Of a stretch of DNA of 29,101 nt, positions 1 to 6,149 are shown one piece after another. Position 1 is the first letter of the stretch. Every line of letters begins with the position of its first letter. Made by a program: the position numbers and the translations under genes. The stretch comes from a virus: positions 1 to 29,101 of IMG/VR virus record IMGVR_UViG_3300004369_000101. One strand, 5' to 3'. A model generated the notes under the pieces. The model was given only the letters and a program-made list of their open reading frames with translations. It was not told the DNA's origin and ran no database searches.

Positions 1-92
1 CCGCCGCCTGTGGGGCAGGTAAGACGACCACGATCAGCAGACAGCAGAGCGTCAAGCATACGCTGCTGGTGGGGGCGAAGGGTCAGGGTCAT
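1..92 (-). CDS. Superfamily 2 helicase, N-terminus only (cut by window edge)
   Basis: Reading leftward from the ATG at 92-90, about 30 residues are visible. They start MTLTLRPHQQRML and reach CPTGGG at the window edge. An RPHQ element followed about 20 residues later by PTGGG is the Q-motif plus Walker A (motif I) arrangement of DEAD/DEAH-type SF2 helicases such as UvsW or SSL2-like phage helicases. The protein would be a cytoplasmic ATP-dependent nucleic acid translocase used in recombination, replication or repair. Only about 8 residues precede the Q-motif, whereas T4 UvsW has a long N-terminal domain, so identity with UvsW is uncertain. The gene is visibly richer in G+C than all the genes upstream and is separated from them by a terminator, so it is probably a separate transcription unit. 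Confidence 0.6.
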   Translation of the reverse strand, partial: MTLTLRPHQQRMLDALLSADRGRLTCPTGG

Positions 93-114
93 GCGGTGCG
101 TCGTTGATGAGAAT

Positions 115-120
115 AGTATA
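115..120 (-). promoter_or_regulatory. Candidate -10 element for the helicase gene
   Basis: The minus strand reads TATACT about 22 bases upstream of the helicase ATG and just downstream of the terminator T-tract. One base differs from the sigma70 -10 consensus TATAAT. No convincing -35 box is visible, because that position falls in the terminator sequence. A promoter is expected here since the upstream operon terminates, but the site is a guess from position and one short match. Confidence 0.3.
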
Positions 121-127
121 GGGCATG

Positions 128-149
128 AAAAAGGGGGTGCGAGACCCCC
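128..149 (-). terminator. Rho-independent terminator ending the late operon
   Basis: On the minus strand a perfect 6-bp stem (GGGGGT at 149-144, ACCCCC at 138-133) with a 5-base loop is followed directly by five T residues (132-128). It begins 19 bases after the TGA of the last oxygenase gene. It is the only strong stem-plus-T-tract I saw in the window, so it probably ends the whole leftward transcript that carries the fibre and oxygenase genes. Confidence 0.85.
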
Positions 150-168
150 GTGTGACACTTGTTGACTG

Positions 169-813
169 TCACATCGATTTTAGATAGAAATTGCCTGAAA
201 CTGAGATTCTATAGTCATCCGATGTGTAGAATGGATACACACAATGCTTCATTGATGATGGAAACAACAGTATCATACCCTCATAAGATGGATCAATTGG
301 CAATTTGTGACTGTATATGCCACCAAGAGTATCATTGTAAAAGAATTCAAACTTACCATTGGATGTTAGAGAATCCTTGTGCAGTTTCTTAGTAAAAGAT
401 ACCGCATCTTCATCTTCTCGTGTATATGGTATACTCAACCACAATACAAAACTAAAGCAACCACCATGATCATGCACTGGATTGTACTCATACTTCTTCT
501 GAAAGTTTACCCATGCATCTCTCAAAAAGATAGGCACAGCATCAGATAACACACCGAGTTTTGCTCTGTCATATGTTGGATACTCTTGTAGGTATGTGCC
601 AACCATGGGCAAAACTAGTTTTTCTAACTGTTGTCTGCATTCATCAGGCAAAAAATACTCATGATCTATGTGACCAATCAGTTCTTGATTAGCGGGAGTT
701 GCACTATCAAAGTTATTGCGGATAGAATCAACCTGGCGATAAAGAAAATCTAGATCATCACGAGTGAATCTAGAGTATATAACACCAAATGTTTTTAGAT
801 CATCAAATTGCAT
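169..813 (-). CDS. Putative 2OG-Fe(II) oxygenase, HxH type
   Basis: The 214-residue protein looks like the 2OG-FeII_Oxy_5 family common in T4-like cyanophages. A segment WVNFQ (about 101-105) leads into NPVHDHGG (111-118), followed by a hydrophobic strand ending in SIPY. The presumed metal ligands are H114, H116 (HxH instead of HxD) and H190 in FPSSMKH. R202 lies 12 residues downstream, where the 2-oxoglutarate carboxylate is normally bound. The expected activity is Fe(II)- and 2OG-dependent oxidation of an unknown substrate. It is the last gene before the terminator and starts 1 base after the 74-residue gene stops, so it is probably translationally coupled. There is no signal peptide or membrane segment. 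Fold assignment is fairly secure; substrate and true metal set are unknown. Confidence 0.8.
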   Translation of the reverse strand: MQFDDLKTFGVIYSRFTRDDLDFLYRQVDSIRNNFDSATPANQELIGHIDHEYFLPDECRQQLEKLVLPMVGTYLQEYPTYDRAKLGVLSDAVPIFLRDAWVNFQKKYEYNPVHDHGGCFSFVLWLSIPYTREDEDAVSFTKKLHKDSLTSNGKFEFFYNDTLGGIYSHKLPIDPSYEGMILLFPSSMKHCVYPFYTSDDYRISVSGNFYLKSM

Positions 814-814
814 T

Positions 815-1039
815 TTATTCTACTCTATCAACAGATTCAATGTCACATACTGGCACCTCATGCTCACCAGCAACCAAATAGAATGGCATCATTTGACCAT
901 GATATTCTGGATGTGCTTCATATTCTGTAGTGTATTCTCTGTCACCACAATACATCAGTTCGCTATCGGGAATATTATGATCACGCAACATTGCTTGCAG
1001 TTGCAAGTGAGTTAATTGTGCTTGTGTTGGTACTTTCAT
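815..1039 (-). CDS. Small hypothetical protein (74 aa)
   Basis: I do not recognise this 74-residue protein. It starts MKVPTQAQLTHLQLQAML, a probable short helix, and has a Tyr/His/Glu-rich middle (YHGQMMPFYLVAGEHE). No signal peptide, membrane segment or known motif is visible. Its ATG shares one base with the stop codon of the upstream oxygenase (TAATG at 1041-1037), and the next oxygenase gene starts 1 base after its stop. This tight packing supports a real, co-translated gene. A partner or adaptor of the flanking oxygenases is possible from position alone. Confidence 0.7.
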   Translation of the reverse strand: MKVPTQAQLTHLQLQAMLRDHNIPDSELMYCGDREYTTEYEAHPEYHGQMMPFYLVAGEHEVPVCDIESVDRVE

Positions 1040-1623
1040 TACTGTCCTTGATAATTCTTACGAAGATGATAATCGAGAGGAGTTACTCTAAATGCTACAG
1101 ATGACCTATAAACATATGGTTCTGTTGGTCCAAGACCTCTATGAGGATGCTTTGATGGTACTAGAATGACTCTACCAGGGATATAGTCGTGTTCTTCAAC
1201 AACTTCATCATCCACAATCAATTGAAACTTTCCTCCCCACTCTTGTTTCCAAGTGCCATTAGACATCAGTAAGATAGTATAATCGTTTGGGTCTGGACTG
1301 TCAACATGCGTAGTGCCATCGCATCCAGAATGTTGAACATTAACAGTAATCTGAGAGCAATAGAAGTATGCATTGAGTTCTTTCTCAATTACTTTCAAGA
1401 TTTTGAAGAAGTCTTCACATTCAGGTTTCAGTGTGGTGATAGTATTAATATCCTCACGATTGAATAGTATTTGACCCATCAATCTATGTGTACCTTCTGT
1501 ACCATATGGATATGTTTTCCTATTGGCAATATTATTTGTACACAGAGGAATATCCCTCACCAATGCATCTATTTGATGTAGATATACTGGATCAAATAAT
1601 CCATCTAGAACTGTACAAATCAT
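1039..1623 (-). CDS. Putative 2OG-Fe(II) oxygenase, HxD type
   Basis: This 194-residue protein has the layout of prolyl-4-hydroxylase-like oxygenases (2OG-FeII_Oxy_3/P4Hc group). The first metal motif is THVDSPDPNDYTILLMSN, with H106 and D108. A W-x-x-EWGG-x-F strand pair (about 125-133) follows, then VPSKHPHRG carrying the distal His (H161 or H159). R173 lies 12 residues after H161 and is a good candidate for 2-oxoglutarate binding. The full facial triad suggests an active enzyme; the substrate is unknown. Its ATG overlaps the stop of the preceding oxygenase by four bases (ATGA, 1623-1620), and its own stop overlaps the start of the 74-residue gene. The protein is cytoplasmic by sequence, with no secretion signal. 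Confidence 0.85.
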   Translation of the reverse strand: MICTVLDGLFDPVYLHQIDALVRDIPLCTNNIANRKTYPYGTEGTHRLMGQILFNREDINTITTLKPECEDFFKILKVIEKELNAYFYCSQITVNVQHSGCDGTTHVDSPDPNDYTILLMSNGTWKQEWGGKFQLIVDDEVVEEHDYIPGRVILVPSKHPHRGLGPTEPYVYRSSVAFRVTPLDYHLRKNYQGQ

Positions 1624-2186
1624 TTTGGTTCAACATTAATATTATATGACAATGAGATTCGATCATCAGTTGATCTATTCTCCTCAACATAATGAACAAG
1701 ATGTGTTGGAAAAAAATATCCTACGCCAGCAGCAGGAACAATTTTTTGCTCTAATTTAACAGCGGCAAACATTGCTGTCATCCTTGCGGTATTTGAACAC
1801 TGATGTGGGTTCAAGATTCCTAGTATACCACAATCTTCAGGTGCTTGCAAATAATATACTCCAGTAAAATCTCCCTGATGCACATGAGGAACATGTCCTG
1901 CTCCAGGCGGATTAATATTACAGAACAGATTGCCAAGGTAGAATCTAGTTTCTACCAGTGGCAACATTTCATTGATAATAAATTTCTCAAACTCAATAGC
2001 AATCAGATCTGTTAGTGGTTTGAGTTGTGGAAACACTTCCAGATGATTCTTTTGCCATCCATTTCTGTTGGACCTGACATCAGAATCGGATTGTACTTTC
2101 TTATATTCGTATAAAAATTCAACTACTTGTTTGTTCAGTTCATCACAATCAAGTTTGTACTCATGAATAATATTGCCAAGGATCAT
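1620..2186 (-). CDS. Putative 2OG-Fe(II) oxygenase, 2OG-FeII_Oxy_5-like
   Basis: At 188 residues this matches the pattern of the 2OG-FeII_Oxy_5 family (PF13759) well. It has a SNRNGWQ element near residues 39-45, a strand containing NPPGAGHVPHVHQGDFTG with H101 and H103, then VYYLQAP. Distal His H165 lies in FFPTHLVHYVEEN, and R176 is in the closing strand RISLSYNIN. As in the gene at 169-813, the first metal motif is HxH, not HxD. Iron-dependent oxidation using 2-oxoglutarate is the family expectation; the substrate is not known. ATGA overlaps link it to both neighbours (2186-2183 and 1623-1620), giving tight translational coupling. Confidence 0.87.
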   Translation of the reverse strand: MILGNIIHEYKLDCDELNKQVVEFLYEYKKVQSDSDVRSNRNGWQKNHLEVFPQLKPLTDLIAIEFEKFIINEMLPLVETRFYLGNLFCNINPPGAGHVPHVHQGDFTGVYYLQAPEDCGILGILNPHQCSNTARMTAMFAAVKLEQKIVPAAGVGYFFPTHLVHYVEENRSTDDRISLSYNINVEPK

Positions 2187-3046
2187 ACTACAGTTTCAAA
2201 ATCACTTACATCGAATGTGTACAGTTTCTTATCAATCAGTTCTCCACCTCTATACTTAAACTTGATAGAGAATTGCTGCCATGATGGACTATTTGTTTTA
2301 CAGTATGCAACCTCAGCATCTGTTAGCAACTCTGCCTCAATCATTCTTTCAAAATAGAGATTTTTTCTATTGAGATAAGTATCATGATTACCATCACTGA
2401 TGTAGAAATCTTTCTGGAAAAAAGCACTGACAAATTCTACAGACAGTGTATCATCTTCTGGATCAACTTGCAAGCGAATTGGTGAACTAAAAGATGTAGC
2501 AGCACTAGTAGATGTCTTAAATTCTTCAAAACTGAGATCTACAAACTTTTGCATATTATCATAGTTTGGTAGATTCAAGAGTGACAGAACATGTGAATTG
2601 GGTCTGAATACGAAAATATACTTCTGTATCTCACCATCAGGAGAAATAGACACGCCTTCCAATCCAATGTCAAGTTTTTCTTGTCTGAGAACTGACATTA
2701 GTTCTGGTTCTTGCTTACCAAACATGTCAAATAATGCATCACGATCAACAATACTGTAATCTACTGTGCTGTATGCGTGAAATGCAAGATCTTCTACAAA
2801 TGTATTATCTGTGGTGGTGAACCACACACCAGAATCATTCTTCTTTAGAATTGCAGTTGAATTAAATCCTGGTCTAACTGTTGCATCTATAATAAAATTA
2901 CAAAACTCTTGTAATTTGAGACGAGCAGGTTCAGCAATCAGATCATACTTTACATATGCCTGAGGAACATATCTGTGATAGTTTAAAAAGGTTTCTGTGC
3001 TAACACTGTGCTCCTGAGCACCCATATAATGTTCTGTTACTGCCAT
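2183..3046 (-). CDS. Hypothetical protein (287 aa) within the oxygenase cluster
   Basis: I do not recognise this 287-residue protein. It is soluble, mixed alpha/beta in appearance, without signal peptide or membrane helices. Visible features are an aromatic N-terminal part (FLNYHRYVPQAYVKYD), a segment QEPELMSVLRQEKLDIGLEG near the middle, and a Lys/Tyr-rich C-terminal strand region. I see no HxD...H set, so it is probably not another oxygenase. The ATG follows the previous stop by 2 bases, and its TGA overlaps the next ATG (ATGA). Position between oxygenases suggests a substrate, partner or virion protein, but nothing in the sequence decides this. Confidence 0.8.
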   Translation of the reverse strand: MAVTEHYMGAQEHSVSTETFLNYHRYVPQAYVKYDLIAEPARLKLQEFCNFIIDATVRPGFNSTAILKKNDSGVWFTTTDNTFVEDLAFHAYSTVDYSIVDRDALFDMFGKQEPELMSVLRQEKLDIGLEGVSISPDGEIQKYIFVFRPNSHVLSLLNLPNYDNMQKFVDLSFEEFKTSTSAATSFSSPIRLQVDPEDDTLSVEFVSAFFQKDFYISDGNHDTYLNRKNLYFERMIEAELLTDAEVAYCKTNSPSWQQFSIKFKYRGGELIDKKLYTFDVSDFETVV

Positions 3047-3048
3047 GA

Positions 3049-3384
3049 TTATCTGTTATGGTACTCGATTCTTCCTTCATTATCATATACTTCGACCCCA
3101 ATATAAAAGTCAGGATCTCCATCAGAGTTGCGTGGAAAATTATCAACAGCGTATGCTCTAGCATCATCTAGAGTATCAAATGAGATGAAAATATATTCAT
3201 TATTCAAGAGTCCTTGCATCACATCAGAGGACAATAGCATTCTGTATGTGCCATAAACTTCATCTCTCTTCGCTTCGTCCGTGATTGCTCGTGGACCGAT
3301 ATTACGAACGAAAACAGTAGGTCTTCTCCTCCATTGGATTGCCTGCTCAATGATTTCTTGAAATTCGTATACCTGATAGTTCAT
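3049..3384 (-). CDS. Small hypothetical protein (111 aa)
   Basis: This 111-residue protein is unrecognised. It begins with a helix followed by a basic WRRRPTVFVRN segment, and later has YIFISFDTLDDARAYAVDNF, a strand then helix. The C-terminus is acidic and polar. No catalytic motif, signal peptide or membrane span is visible. Its ATG overlaps the upstream oxygenase stop by four bases (ATGA, 3384-3381), and the next gene starts 2 bases after its stop, so it is clearly part of the coupled operon. It could be a small accessory or chaperone-like protein; that is inference from position only. Confidence 0.75.
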   Translation of the reverse strand: MNYQVYEFQEIIEQAIQWRRRPTVFVRNIGPRAITDEAKRDEVYGTYRMLLSSDVMQGLLNNEYIFISFDTLDDARAYAVDNFPRNSDGDPDFYIGVEVYDNEGRIEYHNR

Positions 3385-3899
3385 TTTACTTTAATGAAGA
3401 GCTTCCATGCGATTGTTATTCTTAGTCCAGCAAATGTTCTTGAAGTTTCTTCTGCCCAATGTGGTATTGCACCAGGAAATATAATTGCTTTATTTGGTTC
3501 AGGAACAACATAACGATATTCATTTCCAAGTTTAAAAGCAGTCTTGCCATTCCACTCAGGATTCCAAGATTCAACTGGATAATATAATAGAGTTCTGCAA
3601 CTCTCATCAAATCCATCTTGATGAATACTGCCTCTCATGCCATAAGTTTGACCGTTTGCGTATACACGCTCAAGATCATATCCAATGCCAGTATTTTCTT
3701 CAATCTTATTTAGGAGATAGTTAGTAAAGAACTTATCATCATTCAGAGGCATCTGCCAAAATGGAGGAAGTCCCTGACTTTGTTTTGGATGACTGACATG
3801 ACCCCAATACCACGGTTTATTGCTTATAGATCTTGTGATTGATAAGAAATCTGTAGGACTAAAAAAGTTTTGGTATTCTACAATGTCAGAAAGTTGCAT
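3381..3899 (-). CDS. Putative 2OG-Fe(II) oxygenase, HxD type (172 aa)
   Basis: This compact oxygenase has all the core residues. RVYANGQTYGMRGSIHQDG carries H93 and D95, LLYYP and WNPEWNGKTAF form the next strands, IIFPGAIPHWAEE carries H147, and R160 in GLRITIAWK is the likely 2-oxoglutarate anchor. The arrangement resembles P4Hc/2OG-FeII_Oxy_3 proteins of marine T4-like phages, where a YANGQ-type element precedes the HxD. The start overlaps the end of the preceding oxygenase gene by 14 bases, with GAGA just before the ATG as a weak ribosome site. It is predicted cytoplasmic; substrate unknown. Confidence 0.87.
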   Translation of the reverse strand: MQLSDIVEYQNFFSPTDFLSITRSISNKPWYWGHVSHPKQSQGLPPFWQMPLNDDKFFTNYLLNKIEENTGIGYDLERVYANGQTYGMRGSIHQDGFDESCRTLLYYPVESWNPEWNGKTAFKLGNEYRYVVPEPNKAIIFPGAIPHWAEETSRTFAGLRITIAWKLFIKVK

Positions 3900-4530
3900 G
3901 TTCTCTAATCAAGTTTTGACGAATGGTTTCAAATTTCCATTTCAATGGATGGTCATGATCAAGTTCAGAAAGAACACGAGAGAAATCAGTGAGTATATCT
4001 CGAACTTTACCATTATCAATCATAGAGCAGAACCACCATGTAACTACATTTCGTTCGCCACTAATAACTGGTTTAACTCTATGTTGAAGTCCCGTGTGAT
4101 AAATTACTCCTCTACCTGCTTCAAGTTTATATTCTCTGACAGAATCCCCAACCTTAATTTCTAACTCGCCACCTTCATACTCATCAGGTTCGCTAAGAAA
4201 TACAGTTATACTATAATCTGTCTTGATACCATCCATAATCCACATATCATTATGCCAATCATAATGCATCCCTTCTTTATATCTAAGGAAGTTTGGATGT
4301 GTATGACCCCGAGGCATGAAATAATAATTAAATCCCTGATTTTCAGAGATATACTTATTCATCAAGGAAACCATTGTTGGATAATGAACTTGATCCAACA
4401 ATTGTTCATTATATTTGAGTTCTCGCTTTGAAGATCCAGACCAAGATCCATCAGTAAACTCACAGAACTGATAGAAATCTAATATATTTTTCACAACCCC
4501 CTTGGGGAGCATATTATATTCATAAATCAT
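3886..4530 (-). CDS. Putative PKHD/P4H-type 2OG-Fe(II) oxygenase
   Basis: The 214-residue protein has a classic prolyl-hydroxylase-like core. FLRYKEGMHYDWHNDMW carries H93 and D95, and FLSEPDEYEGGELEI (111-125) forms the typical GGEL strand. IYHTGLQHRVKPV carries H150, and R160 in GERNVVTWW is the predicted 2-oxoglutarate ligand. The FLSEPDEYEGGELE block closely matches LSSPDEYEGGELE in the oxygenase at 28414-29007, so the two are probably paralogues. After the core a helical C-terminal extension of about 45 residues is present. GAAGAG lies shortly before the ATG, and the gap to the upstream gene is 3 bases. An active hydroxylase is likely; the substrate is unknown. Confidence 0.9.
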   Translation of the reverse strand: MIYEYNMLPKGVVKNILDFYQFCEFTDGSWSGSSKRELKYNEQLLDQVHYPTMVSLMNKYISENQGFNYYFMPRGHTHPNFLRYKEGMHYDWHNDMWIMDGIKTDYSITVFLSEPDEYEGGELEIKVGDSVREYKLEAGRGVIYHTGLQHRVKPVISGERNVVTWWFCSMIDNGKVRDILTDFSRVLSELDHDHPLKWKFETIRQNLIREHATF

Positions 4531-4533
4531 AAA

Positions 4534-5481
4534 TTACTCTTCAGCAACAAACTTCTCGTAGTTTAGTCCCTCGTATACTGTTTCTAGACGCAGTTGTTTT
4601 GCTAAGTCTAGCACTTTTTTCTCAATAGGTCTAGTATTAGCATCATATGTCTCCAAGAACTGAATCAAGTTCAATTGTGTCTTACCAACAAAATCTTTTG
4701 CCACTTGGAAATCATACTTTTTAAACTGATCATCCGTCGATAGATATTCGACATCACGATTAGGATACATTTCTAGATAAACTCTAGGATCAATAGGATA
4801 CTTGAGTGTTTGTACAAACTTGAACATCTCAAAGTTATCTGCAAATTCTTCTCTTGGATTATCTGGCAACAATGTTCTTAGTTTCTGTCTCCATGTGATC
4901 CATAAATCTCTTTCACCATCAAACTTTTGTGGTGCATCTGGCAATACTCTAAAATCAGAATATAGTAGAAGTTTTTGGATTTCATCCATTTTCTTATACC
5001 ACTTGCTATCATAATAATAGTCAAGTGCTTCAAGATTCAGTTTTCTTACTTCTTCTAACAGGGTTGCTTCTTTTGCTTCTTTCTGGATAATAGCAACTGT
5101 ACGAATTGTCTCATAGATTGTTTTCACATCAGAGACATTTCCTTTCTTGTAAGTATACTCTACCCACCTTGTTGAATTTGTATCAAACTCATATCTAATT
5201 TTCTTTCTGAAACAAAGATATGTGTCATCACTATAAAGGACCAACATTTTAATTTCATCCTTGCCAGGATCATGCCACTCAGCAGAAATAGCGGGAAGAA
5301 CAATATCTGTCCATGCTTTTTCATCGACAAATGTAGTTCTTCCTCCCTCTGCAACATTACCGAGAGTGACTGCCTTTTCGGCAAAATTCAACTCCATGAC
5401 AGACTCTCTAGGTCTAATGGTATTTGACCAAAATTCCCTAATCTCGTCGTCCGTTGGTTTTTGATAGAAGTATTCTGCCAT
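4534..5481 (-). CDS. Hypothetical protein (315 aa), possible fibre-assembly chaperone
   Basis: I cannot assign this protein firmly. The N-terminal half looks beta-rich. Residues about 130-175 are probably helical, with many Lys and Glu. The C-terminal half includes ERDLWITWRQKLRTLLPDNP, which resembles the W-x-x-(Y/W)R-x-x-LR element of phage tail-fibre assembly chaperones (Tfa / Phage_tail_APC type). That resemblance, and the location just after the collar and adhesin genes, suggest a role in folding or attaching fibres. The similarity is short and could be chance. The ATG follows the preceding stop by 1 base. No signal peptide or membrane segment is seen. Confidence 0.7.
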   Translation of the reverse strand: MAEYFYQKPTDDEIREFWSNTIRPRESVMELNFAEKAVTLGNVAEGGRTTFVDEKAWTDIVLPAISAEWHDPGKDEIKMLVLYSDDTYLCFRKKIRYEFDTNSTRWVEYTYKKGNVSDVKTIYETIRTVAIIQKEAKEATLLEEVRKLNLEALDYYYDSKWYKKMDEIQKLLLYSDFRVLPDAPQKFDGERDLWITWRQKLRTLLPDNPREEFADNFEMFKFVQTLKYPIDPRVYLEMYPNRDVEYLSTDDQFKKYDFQVAKDFVGKTQLNLIQFLETYDANTRPIEKKVLDLAKQLRLETVYEGLNYEKFVAEE

Positions 5482-5482
5482 T

Positions 5483-6139
5483 TTAATTTGGAACCTTAAT
5501 GTACCATCCTGTCAAAATGTATTTATCTTGAGTGAACACCGTATTGCCTTTATGCACATGTGTCATACCTGCTGGCCAAACAACTACAGTTCCTACAGTA
5601 GGTCTGATTCTCCTTCTTTGATAAAGAAATTCAGTCTCTGCTTCACCTTCAGGCATATCATTCAGATAAATTGCCCAAACAAGTTCTCTTGCGTGATGAC
5701 CAAATCCTGCACTTTCATAGTGCCAAACATGATAACCGCCGCCTGGTTTTGTCTTCTGCATCTTAGAATCTTCAGACACATACTTACCATGCCTCAGTTG
5801 ATCATACTTTTGAACATAATGTTGAACACATGCTGTAAGATATTGATTGATTTCATAATTTAAATTAGGATCTGAATAATTCATAAGGATAGATTCATCT
5901 TTTCTACCCAAAGATCCTTGTGGAAACTGGTTAGTTCCATCCATGACACCACCCATGGTAGCATCATCTCCTCCTACCACAGACCCGTTAGCAACAACAT
6001 TCTCAAAATGTTTAATCATTGCATCACAACGAGATTTTGGCATGAAATTTTCCCACACACCAATAAAGTCCGTAAAGTCAGACTTAGTAATATTAGGATC
6101 GTCCATTAATTCCATCGGACGAATCGGTTGTGCTCCCAT
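5483..6139 (-). CDS. Putative 2OG-Fe(II) oxygenase with HxE motif
   Basis: This 218-residue protein has the pattern of a phage oxygenase family: QKTKPGGGYHVWHYE (about 128-142), VWAIYLNDMPEGEAETEFL (154-172), VVWPAGMTHVHKGN (187-199), then KYILTGWYI at the end. The probable metal ligands are H140, E142 (Glu instead of Asp) and H194 or H196. K206 sits where an Arg usually binds 2-oxoglutarate. HxE facial triads are known in AsnO and clavaminate synthase, so activity is plausible. It is the first gene after the last collar protein and has one of the few good ribosome sites in the operon, suggesting strong independent initiation at the head of the oxygenase block. Confidence 0.85.
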   Translation of the reverse strand: MGAQPIRPMELMDDPNITKSDFTDFIGVWENFMPKSRCDAMIKHFENVVANGSVVGGDDATMGGVMDGTNQFPQGSLGRKDESILMNYSDPNLNYEINQYLTACVQHYVQKYDQLRHGKYVSEDSKMQKTKPGGGYHVWHYESAGFGHHARELVWAIYLNDMPEGEAETEFLYQRRRIRPTVGTVVVWPAGMTHVHKGNTVFTQDKYILTGWYIKVPN

Positions 6140-6145
6140 AATCTA

Positions 6146-6149
6146 CCTC
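6146..6149 (-). promoter_or_regulatory. Ribosome binding site GAGG for the HxE oxygenase
   Basis: The minus strand reads TGAGGT overlapping the TGA stop of the collar gene. GAGG lies six bases before the ATG at 6139. It supports this start and is one of the clearer Shine-Dalgarno sites in the operon. Confidence 0.7.

Noticed and set aside
5520-5527. GATAAATA on the minus strand upstream of the 315-aa gene as a late promoter
   Set aside because: It has one mismatch at the first base and lies inside the oxygenase coding region. A match this short is expected by chance in AT-rich DNA.
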